Positions 7,949-17,006 of a DNA stretch of 24,905 nucleotides are shown here, piece by piece. The position numbers and the translations under genes are program-made. The first letter of the stretch is position 1. Every line of letters begins with the position of its first letter. Where the stretch lies: positions 1 to 24,905 of the forward strand of contig JAZMZI010000150.1 of assembly GCA_045585895.1 (NCBI GenBank). The letters are read 5' to 3'. This DNA comes from SVTX01 sp045585895. Lineage in GTDB: Bacteria; Bacillota; Clostridia; Oscillospirales; CAG-272. Under the pieces are notes generated by a model. It did no database searches and had not been told where the DNA came from. It saw only the letters and a list, made by a program, of their open reading frames with translations.

Positions 7949-7978
7949 CCTACAGGTCGGTATTGTCCGACCCGTAGG
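7949..7978. other. Imperfect hairpin in the 3' region of the lipoprotein transcript
   Basis: CCTAC (7949-7953) pairs with GTAGG (7974-7978) and GGTCGG (7955-7960) pairs with CCGACC (7967-7972), with one A/C mismatch between them and a 6-nt loop. There is no T-run on either side, so it may stabilise the mRNA end or assist the hairpin at 7891-7929. Confidence 0.4.
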
Positions 7979-8013
7979 ATAAATAATCATTCCGTTAAAA
8001 TTACGATCAACGA

Positions 8014-11000
8014 TCATTCTGCGGGATGGTAGTACTCAAGCAAGATACCAATTCCGCTGGTATAAATGTTGAGATAATCTCCCGTAAACAGTGAAGGATT
8101 AGGTCCGGGATAAGGTCCGTAATTAGGACCAAGCGTATTGTTATCGGGATCGTGATATGCAATACCGCCGTTAGGTGACTGGAATATAGTCTTATTTGCA
8201 CCGTTTGCGGTAATCATATCCTTGAGCTCGGTATTCTCGCCTTCACCGACCTTCATATTGAACACTTGCGTTCCGTTAAAGGTAAGGCTTCCGCGGTGAT
8301 CTGCAATATCTCCGCCGACAAGGTCGCCGTCGCCCATACAAACCATTATCATATTAACGGTAGGAACGCCTGCTATCTTATCGTCGCTGACGAAGGATGC
8401 TTTCTCGTTTAACAATCCCTTTGCATAATACTGATCTGAATATCCCGTGATAAGCATATTACCGAGAATTATCTTCTTTGCAAGAGGAACCTGATTGACC
8501 GCAACGAACCATGCTTCCTCACCCGTTACGTAGGAGAAGAGCTCGGAAGTGCTATCAACGTTAACGTCTATTGACAAGCCCTTGTTACAGTCCCGGTCGT
8601 CTCTGTAAGCATTCTGCGCGAGAATTACGGGACCTCCGCACTTGCCGAGAAGCGAATCGGTGATATTAACTTTAATTCCGAATATTCCGTTCCAAGGAGC
8701 CTCGTTTATGGCTCCACAAGCTTCTTGAAGAGCGTTGTTACTCCAGAGGAAGAGATGACCCTGCCAAGCGTTATAGAACTTGACCTTATTAAGATTCAGA
8801 GTAAGGTTATCTTCCTCGGTAGAGAGCGACATCATAAACGCGTCGACATTAACGTTTGTAACGTTGACTTCACTGCCGCCGACCTGGAATGCGGAAAGAC
8901 CTCTCATATGTCTTTCACTTGCGCTCTGGTCGTTGCTGTGAGGGTCATTATCTCTCAGCGCAAGATCCATTATATTAAACTTAAGAGACTCGTGAGGGAA
9001 CGGATTATCCTTGCCATACTGTTCTAAAGTCGCATTACTGGGTTCAAGCTCAAAGAGTGTGGACGAAGAATAGGGGTCGTTATTGTTACCGTAGCCCTGA
9101 TGAGCAACGGGAGGAATGTTGTAGGAGAAAATGCTATAGTAGTTACCGTAAATCGAGAAGGACTGTCCAACGGCAAGCTGCTTTGTAAAGATACCCATAG
9201 CATCTACGAGGCCCTCATAGGTCTGTCCGTCTTTGGTATAAGTTACGATATACTCGGGGGGAAGATCCTCAGGCTTGATATCAATATTCTTGTGGAGTAT
9301 TACACCGGCAAGATTAGGATTCTTGTATTCAGAAATTCCCTTTGCAACCAAGAACTTATCAACAGCCTCGTTCTGGCTGAACCTAATACCTTCGGTCATA
9401 CCGACGCCTTCGAAAGAATTGAAACCGTTATTGATAAGGTTCAATTCGTATGCGTGGTAAACGTTATAGCCGTCTACAATAGTAACGGTATGAGATTTGG
9501 TAACAGAATTCTTATCGGTATATCTGTGAGTCTCAGCAGGGCTGATCTCAAGCTTAAAGGTTCTTCCGATAGCAGCCTCGGTAAAGTCGTAGGAGTTCTT
9601 TGAAGAATCAAAGGAAACGACCGAATTAAGCGCATCACCTGTAAGCTCAACTCCGTTTTCATAAACCTTAACGGCGGTGGGCGTCTCCAAACCGTCAACT
9701 TCTACAAGCTTTTTGTTTTCATCAAGCACCGCAACGTTGAGATAAAGGATAAAGGGATTATCGTCTCCAACGTAGTAAGGAGAATCCTGAATCTTAAAGT
9801 TCTTCTTGTAGGTATCACGAACGACGATATCGTCGGGAAGAACAGCCGCGAATATCATTCCCTTGCTTGCATCGGCGGTTACTTCAATAACGTTTATATC
9901 AATAGATGACGTGAAGTCTTTGTTATATCCACCGTAGGTAACGGTAAGGGTCTTTACACCCGCAGTATTTATATCTACGTTAGAAACAGCCTTAAGATCG
10001 GATCTGTTTACGTATTTGTAGGTTCCGTCGGTATAGTTTACTCTTACCTGAAGTGTGCTGTAGTCAAGCTCCTGTCCCTTATTAACGGTAGTAAGGATGG
10101 TTCCGGGAACTATCTCAATAGACGATACGCCAACTACCACTACTTTAGCAGCCGCGGTAAGAGCATATCCGTCCTGCATAGGATTCTTGTTGGGATCGAG
10201 AATATAAGTAAACTGAATAATTCTGTCGCCGGGAGTAGTCGTATCAAACTGATCCTCCGTGGGCGAAACGATAAGTCTATCGTCGGTTGCAGGATCAAGG
10301 AGGTATACCTCTTCTCTATCCTCGCCGTTATACTCGTACTTGTAAACGACGGTGAGTCTGAAATCCGCGAACGAAAGCTTGTTGCCCTGAAGAACGTATC
10401 CGGGAACGGTTCCGTTAAGAGCGTGCACCTGATAGATTGCAGCTACTACCAGGGTCTTAGATGCAGTCTTGCCCTCGTAGGTCACACTGAACGCAGTATT
10501 ACCAGCTTCCAATCCCGTATAGGTAACACCCGTAAGATCCTTAACGAACTTGACCTCTTCGGTACCGTCGGAATACTTGATCTTTATCTGGAGAGCCGAT
10601 ACGTCGGTAGCGTAGCCGTCTCTCTTAACGTCAGCAAGACCCGCGTATATCTCGATAGCGGTAACTGCTCTTACGTGGCACTTATGAGTAACTGAAACAC
10701 CCTTGTAGGTAACGGTAATATCGTTATCGTCGCCGGGAGTAAGAGTTGCGGGAACGGAAACGTTTATTCCCTCGGTTACGGTCTTGGTGGAATCATCGGT
10801 ATAAGTAACGATTACCTTAACGCCGCTCGTGTTAATGGTTTCGCCCTTATTTATAACGGTGGGAAGGGTTCCTTGAGAAACCGCGATAGACTTAATGCCA
10901 ATAACCGTTACGGTTGCGGTTGCAGTCTTCGTTACACCGTTCTCGGTATAGGTTACGGTGACGGTCTTGTCGCCTGCGGTGTTCGTGTCAACGGCACTTA

Positions 11001-14000
11001 CGGTGAAGTCGGTTACGTTCTTCTTGGAGCCGTTGCCATAGGTAGCCTCAACTACTATACCGTTTTTATTGAAATCTTCTCCTACTCTTACGGAGAGGTT
11101 AGATTTAGCCGTATCAACTACTATGCCCGTAAGGTCGGGAGCAGTTACCTCGAAATCAAATTCACATGATCCGCTGCCCTGCTCACCTGAATAGGTAATA
11201 ACGAGAGTCTTTTCACCGACAACGCTGAGATTGAGCGAGCTTTCGTTTGTCGTTACGTCTGCATTATTAAGAGGCTCAGCAGTCTCACTGTGTGCGGTAT
11301 TATTGTAAATACCGTAGACCTTCATACCAGTAAGATCAAGAGTCTTACCTGCCTGAACGGTCGCGGGAATACCTTCTACACGAATAGACGTGACTACGCA
11401 TACCTTAACGGTATACTCGACAGTCTTATCGAGGTAGGTAACGCTGAGCTTCTGCTCACCCGCTACGCTCGTATTGATAGTTCCGAGAGTAAGCTTGCTT
11501 GCGTCAAGAGTTCCCGTCGTTCCGTCGGTATACTTAACGGTAGCCTTGATTCCGCTTACATCGAAGGTCTGACCCTTGATGATCTCGTTATTGACGGTGC
11601 CTGCGTTAACGGTAAGGCTATCAACGCCTACGACGGTGACCTCAACGGTCGCGGGTCTTTCAATTCCGCCCTCGGTGTAGGTTACGGTAAGAATCTGCTT
11701 ACCGACGGTATTCGTGTCGATATCGCTTACGGTAAATCCTTGGGTTATCTCGTTACGGGTATTATTACCGTACTTTGCAATAATGGTAATGATCGATTTA
11801 TCGTATACTTCGCCGAAGAGTACGGAATCCTCGTATACGTTTACGTAGATCTCCTCGAGCAAGGGAGCGTTGGCACCGATGGTAAAGTTGGAAGTGAACT
11901 CGCCGTAAGTTACGATTATCTCGTGATCTGCCTGTTCGTTGATATCAATATTAGGAATATTGGTAGTAATATCAGCAGTAACGTCTATTTTGGTTCCCTT
12001 CTTGTCGTTGTAGACCGCGTAGACCTTCATATTGTCGGTATTGATCTCTTCACCTGCTATAAAGGTTTGAGGAGCGCCGACAACTTCAATTCCAATAACA
12101 TCACAAACCTTAACGGTGTATTCGATAGTCTTATCGAGGTAAGTAATGCGAATGGTCTGCTCACCCGCTGTATTAACGTCTACTGTGCCTTCAATGGTGA
12201 GATCGTCTCTGTCAACCGTTATAGTATGGGCGTCATCACCTTCGTAGGTCACTATCGCCTGAATACCGTCAAGGTTGAAGGTATTGCCCTTAAGTATCTC
12301 GTCCGCTACCGAACCCGTAACTACGGTAATATCCTTAACGCCGAGAACGGTAACCTCTGCGGTTGCGGTCTTGCCCTGATAGGTTACGGTAAGGGTCTGC
12401 TTGCCGGCAGTAGTAGTGGTAATATCACTTACTTCAAATCCCGAGGCTATCTCTCTTTCGGTGTTGTTGCCGTATTTAGCGGTAATCTTAACAGAAGCCT
12501 TGTTGTATTCCTCGTTAAGTCTTACGGTTACGGCGTACGCGCTAATTTTGATGGAATCAAGCTCGGGAGCGGTAGCACCTATAGTGATCTTTTTAACGAT
12601 AGTACCGTAAGTAACGGTAAATTCCTTTTCGGACTGCTCGTTGAAATTAAGCTCGTCATAGTTGGTGGTATAACCGCTCGTAATCTCTACTCTCGTATTA
12701 GATCTGTCGTTATAAATTCCGTAAACCTTCATACCGCTGATATCAAGGGGCTTACCTGCCTGGAAGGTTTCGGGAATGCCCTCAACGGAGATAGAAGTAA
12801 TATCACAAACCTTTACGGTGTGCTCGATAGTCTTATCGAGGTAGGTTACTTTGATCTTCTGTTCACCGGCAGTATTTGTGTCTACGGTGCCTTCGATCTT
12901 GAGGGCATCAGCTTCGATAACGTCATTGGTATCGTCAGTGTAAACTACGCTTGCCTGAATTCCTGCTGCGCTGAAGGTTTCTCCCTTCAATATTTCGCTC
13001 TTGACGGAATCGGTAATCAAGGACATACTCTTAACGCCTACGACCTCGATCTCTGCGGTAGCGCTGAGCGAACCGAACTTAACGGTAAGTACCTTTACTC
13101 CTGCGGTATCGGTGTCGATAGGATCGATGGTAAGATCGCTTTCGCGAAGGGTATCCTTCGTACCGTCACTGTATTCAACTTCAACCTGAATCTTTGAAGT
13201 ATCAAGAGCTTCGAATACCTTGATCTTACGAACAAACTCAGGATTGTTTCTAACGGTTATGGATACGGGTCCTACTACTTCTATACTGTATTTGATCTCA
13301 AAGCCCTTATAGTTTATAGTGAGATCCTTTTTACCGTGTGTGGACGTATCAATAGTTCCGACGGTAAGATCGTGAGCTTCTACCTTTTCGGTAGTATTAT
13401 CGGCGTAGGTGATCTCCGCCGCGATCTTAGAAGTATCAAGACGCTCACCGACTGCTATCTTAGACGCGATAGAATCAGTGTATACTCTAATACCGGTTAT
13501 ATCGATAACCTTAATGGTAATGGTATCTTCCATGCCCTGATATGTGACCTTCAAGGTCTTGTCGCCTGCTGTAGAAGTATCGATGTTGGTAATAACAACA
13601 TCTGCGATCGCAATACCTCTGACAGTACCGTCACTGTAAAGTCCTTCTACCTGAAGACCCGAAACGTCAAAAACCTTTCCTCTCTTTACAGAGCTTGCAA
13701 CAGAGCTTGCAACGATCTGGATGTCTTGGAGCGTTGCGTTTTTGTCAATTACGTTGATCTTAAAGGTTGCGGTGTGCATACCGTAGGTGACCGTAACCGT
13801 CTTTGAACCGGGAGTTGAGGTGTCTACGGAGCTTACCTGCACGTCTGAGAAGCCTATCTCCTTGTTGCTGTCGTCTTCATAGATTACCTTTACCTTTAAT
13901 CCCGAAAGATCAAGCTTTTGTCCCACTTCTATCTCGGCGGGGTACGAACCGCTTACGACTTCGATAGATTTGACGCTAAGCTGCTCCACTATATTCTCTA

Positions 14001-14079
14001 TCGGTTCGTCTTTACACGCGGAAAAGCACATAGCTACCGCTAAAACTGCTAAAATTAAAATTAAAATCTTTCTTTTCAT
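8014..14079 (-). CDS. Giant surface lipoprotein with about 17 bacterial Ig-like repeats and a beta-helix-like C-terminus
   Basis: This 2021-aa exported protein begins MKRKILILIL and has a lipobox FSAC with lipidated Cys22, so it should be anchored to the outer face of the membrane. The ATG at 14079 has AAAGGA 9 nt upstream; a TTG six codons earlier overlaps that site and is rejected. Residues about 34-1399 are about 17 tandem Ig-like units of 75-100 aa of the Big_3/DUF-type pattern: a hydrophobic strand, a G-x-x-[FL]-[DN] turn, [VI]-x-Y-x-[DN]-[GN], D-T-[NS]-T-x-G, then VTY. Residues about 1400-2021 differ; 1690-1860 has short alternating strands (NVTNVNVDAFMMSL, LTLNLNKVKFYN) that suggest a right-handed beta-helix, as in carbohydrate-active or adhesion proteins. 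No catalytic motif is recognised. There is no LPXTG or SLH anchor. Likely roles are adhesion or ligand binding; not determinable from sequence. It has its own promoter behind the Big2 protein genes. Confidence 0.85.
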   Translation of the reverse strand: MKRKILILILAVLAVAMCFSACKDEPIENIVEQLSVKSIEVVSGSYPAEIEVGQKLDLSGLKVKVIYEDDSNKEIGFSDVQVSSVDTSTPGSKTVTVTYGMHTATFKINVIDKNATLQDIQIVASSVASSVKRGKVFDVSGLQVEGLYSDGTVRGIAIADVVITNIDTSTAGDKTLKVTYQGMEDTITIKVIDITGIRVYTDSIASKIAVGERLDTSKIAAEITYADNTTEKVEAHDLTVGTIDTSTHGKKDLTINYKGFEIKYSIEVVGPVSITVRNNPEFVRKIKVFEALDTSKIQVEVEYSDGTKDTLRESDLTIDPIDTDTAGVKVLTVKFGSLSATAEIEVVGVKSMSLITDSVKSEILKGETFSAAGIQASVVYTDDTNDVIEADALKIEGTVDTNTAGEQKIKVTYLDKTIEHTVKVCDITSISVEGIPETFQAGKPLDISGMKVYGIYNDRSNTRVEITSGYTTNYDELNFNEQSEKEFTVTYGTIVKKITIGATAPELDSIKISAYAVTVRLNEEYNKASVKITAKYGNNTEREIASGFEVSDITTTTAGKQTLTVTYQGKTATAEVTVLGVKDITVVTGSVADEILKGNTFNLDGIQAIVTYEGDDAHTITVDRDDLTIEGTVDVNTAGEQTIRITYLDKTIEYTVKVCDVIGIEVVGAPQTFIAGEEINTDNMKVYAVYNDKKGTKIDVTADITTNIPNIDINEQADHEIIVTYGEFTSNFTIGANAPLLEEIYVNVYEDSVLFGEVYDKSIITIIAKYGNNTRNEITQGFTVSDIDTNTVGKQILTVTYTEGGIERPATVEVTVVGVDSLTVNAGTVNNEIIKGQTFDVSGIKATVKYTDGTTGTLDASKLTLGTINTSVAGEQKLSVTYLDKTVEYTVKVCVVTSIRVEGIPATVQAGKTLDLTGMKVYGIYNNTAHSETAEPLNNADVTTNESSLNLSVVGEKTLVITYSGEQGSGSCEFDFEVTAPDLTGIVVDTAKSNLSVRVGEDFNKNGIVVEATYGNGSKKNVTDFTVSAVDTNTAGDKTVTVTYTENGVTKTATATVTVIGIKSIAVSQGTLPTVINKGETINTSGVKVIVTYTDDSTKTVTEGINVSVPATLTPGDDNDITVTYKGVSVTHKCHVRAVTAIEIYAGLADVKRDGYATDVSALQIKIKYSDGTEEVKFVKDLTGVTYTGLEAGNTAFSVTYEGKTASKTLVVAAIYQVHALNGTVPGYVLQGNKLSFADFRLTVVYKYEYNGEDREEVYLLDPATDDRLIVSPTEDQFDTTTPGDRIIQFTYILDPNKNPMQDGYALTAAAKVVVVGVSSIEIVPGTILTTVNKGQELDYSTLQVRVNYTDGTYKYVNRSDLKAVSNVDINTAGVKTLTVTYGGYNKDFTSSIDINVIEVTADASKGMIFAAVLPDDIVVRDTYKKNFKIQDSPYYVGDDNPFILYLNVAVLDENKKLVEVDGLETPTAVKVYENGVELTGDALNSVVSFDSSKNSYDFTEAAIGRTFKLEISPAETHRYTDKNSVTKSHTVTIVDGYNVYHAYELNLINNGFNSFEGVGMTEGIRFSQNEAVDKFLVAKGISEYKNPNLAGVILHKNIDIKPEDLPPEYIVTYTKDGQTYEGLVDAMGIFTKQLAVGQSFSIYGNYYSIFSYNIPPVAHQGYGNNNDPYSSSTLFELEPSNATLEQYGKDNPFPHESLKFNIMDLALRDNDPHSNDQSASERHMRGLSAFQVGGSEVNVTNVNVDAFMMSLSTEEDNLTLNLNKVKFYNAWQGHLFLWSNNALQEACGAINEAPWNGIFGIKVNITDSLLGKCGGPVILAQNAYRDDRDCNKGLSIDVNVDSTSELFSYVTGEEAWFVAVNQVPLAKKIILGNMLITGYSDQYYAKGLLNEKASFVSDDKIAGVPTVNMIMVCMGDGDLVGGDIADHRGSLTFNGTQVFNMKVGEGENTELKDMITANGANKTIFQSPNGGIAYHDPDNNTLGPNYGPYPGPNPSLFTGDYLNIYTSGIGILLEYYHPAE
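9883..13980 (-). repeat. Array of about 17 Ig-like coding repeats
   Basis: The central 4.1 kb of the lipoprotein gene encodes consecutive units of roughly 230-300 bp, most ending in a V-[TK]-V-[LVI]-[GD]-like strand. Similarity is clear at protein level but diverged at DNA level, so this is an old expansion overall. Units near the C-terminal side (for example the one with the YKYEYNGEDREE insertion) are longer and more irregular. Confidence 0.85.
10897..13035 (-). repeat. Three copies of a three-domain Ig module
   Basis: Within the array, three successive blocks share the same order of domain types: 12340-13035 (232 aa), 11626-12339 (238 aa) and 10897-11625 (243 aa). The first domain of each block contains TYLDKT[IV]E[HY]TVKVC, the second contains MKVY[GA][IV]YN and a degenerate G-D-turn, and the third contains [AT][KT]YGN[NG][ST] and ends VTV[LVI]G. 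The conserved cysteine at the end of each first domain is absent from the other Ig units. The pattern implies duplication of a roughly 700-bp module as a unit. Confidence 0.8.
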
Positions 14080-14206
14080 TTTTGTCTTTCCTTTCAATAG
14101 GACATTCTAAAAACTAAAATGGTTTTTTGATTGGGTTGATTCTCAAAAGTCAAGTTTCGAACATGTCGCGCTTACTCTATAGCCTCACCGCCTTTCATTG
14201 GTTATT

Positions 14207-14235
14207 TTAATATATGTAAAATATTTAATTGTCAA
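14207..14235 (-). promoter_or_regulatory. Probable promoter of the giant lipoprotein gene
   Basis: TTGACA (14230-14235) and TATTAA (14207-14212) are 17 nt apart on the minus strand. The -35 box lies immediately after the stop codon of the upstream Big2 lipoprotein gene. The leader would be about 120 nt. The -10 box is a weaker match than at the other promoters here. Confidence 0.6.
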
Positions 14236-14237
14236 AT

Positions 14238-14732
14238 TTAATCGTCTGCTTCGGTATTTTTTATACAGATAACGGTAAATTTATCCTGTGCGTCAGACCC
14301 ATCGTCTGCCACTGCATAAACCGTTACAAGACCTTCCTTCGTAAAAGTAAGCAGACCCGTTTTTTCATCGATAACAGCGCAATCGTCGGGCGAAGCTTCA
14401 ATAGTAAAGCTAACGCTTGACGTCGTGGCATTAGAAGGATATACTTTATACTCTACTTGATACTCTGCTTTTCCGTCGGAGTCGAGTTCAAGCACAACAT
14501 ACCCACCGAACGTTGAACTAACGTCGTCTTCTTTGTTGGTTATTTCAATTTTTTCAACGGGTATTACTTCCTCGGACTCCTTGTTCTTTCCGTTAAGAAT
14601 ATTGAGTATCACATCAATGGGGCGTGAGGATGAAATGCCCGAGCTTTCGCTTCCTGCGCAAGAAGCGCAGGAAACGAAAAGGGTCAATGCCGCCAAAGCG
14701 GCTAAAATCAATGTTAAAATTCGCTTTTTCAT
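14238..14732 (-). CDS. Small lipoprotein with one Big2 (Ig-like) domain
   Basis: This 164-aa protein starts at the ATG at 14732 (MKKRILTLIL) and has a signal peptide ending in LFVSCASC, with Cys22 (or Cys25) as lipidation site. A short serine-rich linker leads to a single Big_2 domain (about 65-160) with the typical YPSNATTSSVSFTIE and IDEKTGLLTFTKEG motifs. A longer reading from GTG at 14816 would overlap the previous gene and place the signal peptide internally, so it is rejected. No good ribosome binding site is visible, which is odd; coupling to the gene ending 46 nt upstream is possible. It is a paralogue of that upstream gene (IPVEK[IV]EI, NKEDD, EYKVYPS[ND]ATTSS). Its position at the end of the ABC operon suggests a surface partner or substrate, but no direct evidence shows this. 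Confidence 0.8.
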   Translation of the reverse strand: MKKRILTLILAALAALTLFVSCASCAGSESSGISSSRPIDVILNILNGKNKESEEVIPVEKIEITNKEDDVSSTFGGYVVLELDSDGKAEYQVEYKVYPSNATTSSVSFTIEASPDDCAVIDEKTGLLTFTKEGLVTVYAVADDGSDAQDKFTVICIKNTEADD

Positions 14733-14778
14733 TATTATTTGTTTTACGTTTTGTTTTAAATACGATCCGTCATGCAGA

Positions 14779-15222
14779 TCATTCTTCGGGAGTGGGCGCA
14801 GGACCCAATCCGACACCGATCACGGTAAATTTATCCATTGCAGTCGATCCGTCGTCGGCTATAACGTATACTGTCACAAGACCGTCACCCGTAAAGGTAA
14901 GCAAGCCTGTCTTTTCATCGATAGATGCAAAATTTATGGGATTTTCTTCGGTATCACCGATATTAAACGATATCGAAGACGTGGTTGCGTCACTGGGATA
15001 CACCTTGTACTCTATCTGATACTGCATTCTTCCCTTTGCATCGGGTTCGATGACAACGTATCTGCCAAACGCTGAATGGTAATCGTCTTCTTTGTTGATA
15101 ATCTCTACCTTCTCAACGGGAATTACAGGCTCAAACACCTTGGGGTTTCTTCCCAGAAAGCTTACGAACATCAATCCGGCAGCATATATAAGTGCGATAA
15201 GTAAAATTACAGTTTTTTTCAT
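14779..15222 (-). CDS. Small secreted or membrane-anchored protein with one Big2 (Ig-like) domain
   Basis: This 147-aa protein has an N-terminal hydrophobic segment (about 4-24) without a lipobox cysteine, so it is either cleaved and secreted or held by that helix facing outside. One Big_2 domain follows (about 34-137) with YPSDATTSSISFNI and IDEKTGLLTFTGDG. The ATG at 15222 has AAGGAG 8 nt upstream, inside the last codons of the permease gene, only 2 nt after its stop: translational coupling is likely. It is nearly the same in layout as the next gene downstream, but that one is a lipoprotein; a tandem duplication with a change of anchoring is the simplest explanation. Function is unknown. 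Confidence 0.8.
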   Translation of the reverse strand: MKKTVILLIALIYAAGLMFVSFLGRNPKVFEPVIPVEKVEIINKEDDYHSAFGRYVVIEPDAKGRMQYQIEYKVYPSDATTSSISFNIGDTEENPINFASIDEKTGLLTFTGDGLVTVYVIADDGSTAMDKFTVIGVGLGPAPTPEE

Positions 15223-15224
15223 AA

Positions 15225-17006
15225 TTACTTCTCCTTATAATACAGCCTGAGTGTTGAGAAGAACATCCAGATCCTATACGCCAGAACGCCAATCGAAACG
15301 GCAAAAAGCTTTTCAAATACGTATCCCTTCTGCTCAAACATCAAAAACAGTATTGCTACGGCAATAACGAAGGGGATCAAAAACGCTGTCGTTGTGGATT
15401 TCATCTCGTTGGGATTGGACACCGTACTACCAACGCTTGCATACAACTGGTGCTTGGGATTCATGAGATCAAGCTCCGCGGAATAAAGCGCATGAGCAAT
15501 ATAGATCAGAAGTATGGCAACAGAAAGGAAAACAACATCGCTCATACCGAGCGCATTATCCATGGGCACCGTTACTTTTTCATCCGAATTCTCAAGAGCC
15601 TTTACTACGGTTGCGCCGGGACCGATAGTGAAATAGAACACGACCGAAGTTGCAACGGTGGAAAGCATTGCAAAGGTCATATTGGGCAACATCTTAGTAA
15701 GGATCGGCAACGAATAGTTTGCGGGAATGGTCTTTATGAGATATCGGCTCTGTCCGTCTCTTGAAAAGATACTTGCAAGGGTACAGTTCGAATTCAGAAG
15801 AATTATGAGAACTATAAGGATATTGACTGCAACCATCATATAAAATCCGTTTGAACTGACGTCCATCAACTTAAACATTGTATTTAAGATAAACGTAAGC
15901 ATGGGAACGGAGAGAAGGATCCCGATATTATAGAACACCTCGTTACTGTTCTTTAATACGATGAGGAAATTGGTGTAGATCGAAGAGAACAGCTTTCCCT
16001 TCTTTCTGTTCTTCTTGGGTTTAACGGTCTTCTTAAGATATTCGAAGGGAGTGCTCGCCATTTTGTAGAACAGAGGGCGAACCATAAGGAATCCGAGACC
16101 GAGAGTTACCGCGGTTATACCGAATAAGCATCCGAATCTGATTGCAGTCAGATCAAGGTAGTAATTAGCTATGGAGTTTTCAATTTCACCCAAAAACAAC
16201 GCGCCTAATTCATAAAATACTCTGAACTTTTCGGGATAAACATTTCTTGTAAAATCATCGATTACGGGATAGATCTTCTGCCAGTCGCGCGCAATATCGA
16301 TATCCTCTTGCTGAGATATAAAGAACAAAACTGCCAAAAATCCTGCGGCAACCACAGCTACCGTTACCACGACGGATGCGATCTGCAATTTTTTATGCTG
16401 TCTGTAGAAGTTTGCGATCCACATCGTAGGTATTGACAGTATCGCGCCTATCGCAACGGTAGCGAGAGACAAAACTACGATACACAAAAGCATCCACAGG
16501 ATAGAAAAAGCAAGATTGTCGTAAGTGGGGCTTTCGATAAATTTAAAATTGCTGGGGTCTATATTTCTGTGCAGATAATACGCGAGAAACATAGGTACCA
16601 GAAAAGAAAAGTTTCTCTTTATCTCAAAGAAGAAGAATATAATAAGCTTGGAAAGATACACCTGAATAGGCGTACAAGGCAGCGTTAGCAATACGGAATT
16701 ATCTCTTGCGTAGTACAAAGATTTGGTAAGTCCTACGGTACACGAGATAATCGCCATAAACATCATTACTATAAATACGCAAGAAATAGTTTTGTCGGGA
16801 ATGTAGTTTCCGCTACCGCCCATATTGAGGTATGTCGCGCCTGCATACATAAATGCAAAGCAAAAGGCAGCAACTATACCAAACTTTGCTATCGGGCCTA
16901 CTATTCCCAGCAGCGCGTGGAAAAATTTCAGTTTTTCGTCCTTAGGACGGCTGAAATTCATCTGTTCCTTGAGCTGCATCATTACAAGGATGTAGAGGCT
17001 TTTCAT
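15225..17006 (-). CDS. ABC-2-like transporter permease (putative ABC exporter)
   Basis: This 593-aa integral membrane protein has about twelve hydrophobic segments in two halves. Each half carries a similar cytoplasmic stretch (YYARDNSVLLTLPCTPIQVY at about 98-117, and FSRDGQSRYLIKTIPANYS near 415-433) which indicates an internal duplication, as in large ABC exporter permeases of Firmicutes. A basic loop (VKPKKNRKKGK) separates the halves. The ATG at 17006 overlaps the ATPase stop as ATGA, with GAGGAGG upstream. It should pair with the ATPase domain of the gene before it. The substrate is not indicated; the linked Big2 proteins and lipoprotein make lipid or surface-polymer export thinkable. 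The family assignment is from topology and context. Confidence 0.8.
   Translation of the reverse strand: MKSLYILVMMQLKEQMNFSRPKDEKLKFFHALLGIVGPIAKFGIVAAFCFAFMYAGATYLNMGGSGNYIPDKTISCVFIVMMFMAIISCTVGLTKSLYYARDNSVLLTLPCTPIQVYLSKLIIFFFFEIKRNFSFLVPMFLAYYLHRNIDPSNFKFIESPTYDNLAFSILWMLLCIVVLSLATVAIGAILSIPTMWIANFYRQHKKLQIASVVVTVAVVAAGFLAVLFFISQQEDIDIARDWQKIYPVIDDFTRNVYPEKFRVFYELGALFLGEIENSIANYYLDLTAIRFGCLFGITAVTLGLGFLMVRPLFYKMASTPFEYLKKTVKPKKNRKKGKLFSSIYTNFLIVLKNSNEVFYNIGILLSVPMLTFILNTMFKLMDVSSNGFYMMVAVNILIVLIILLNSNCTLASIFSRDGQSRYLIKTIPANYSLPILTKMLPNMTFAMLSTVATSVVFYFTIGPGATVVKALENSDEKVTVPMDNALGMSDVVFLSVAILLIYIAHALYSAELDLMNPKHQLYASVGSTVSNPNEMKSTTTAFLIPFVIAVAILFLMFEQKGYVFEKLFAVSIGVLAYRIWMFFSTLRLYYKEK

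Noticed and set aside
11290..13197. A 635-codon open frame on the plus strand opposite the lipoprotein gene
   Set aside because: It lies wholly antisense to the Ig array, has no ribosome binding site or recognisable domain, and its length follows from the repeated codon pattern of the real gene.
9883..13980. Possible CRISPR array or DNA-level satellite in the repetitive 4 kb
   Set aside because: Repeats are diverged, variable in length and in frame, and encode Ig-like domains; there are no short identical repeats with regular spacers and no cas genes.
14733..14816. Longer N-terminus for the small Big2 lipoprotein starting at GTG 14816
   Set aside because: It would overlap the previous gene and put the signal peptide and lipobox 28 residues inside the protein.
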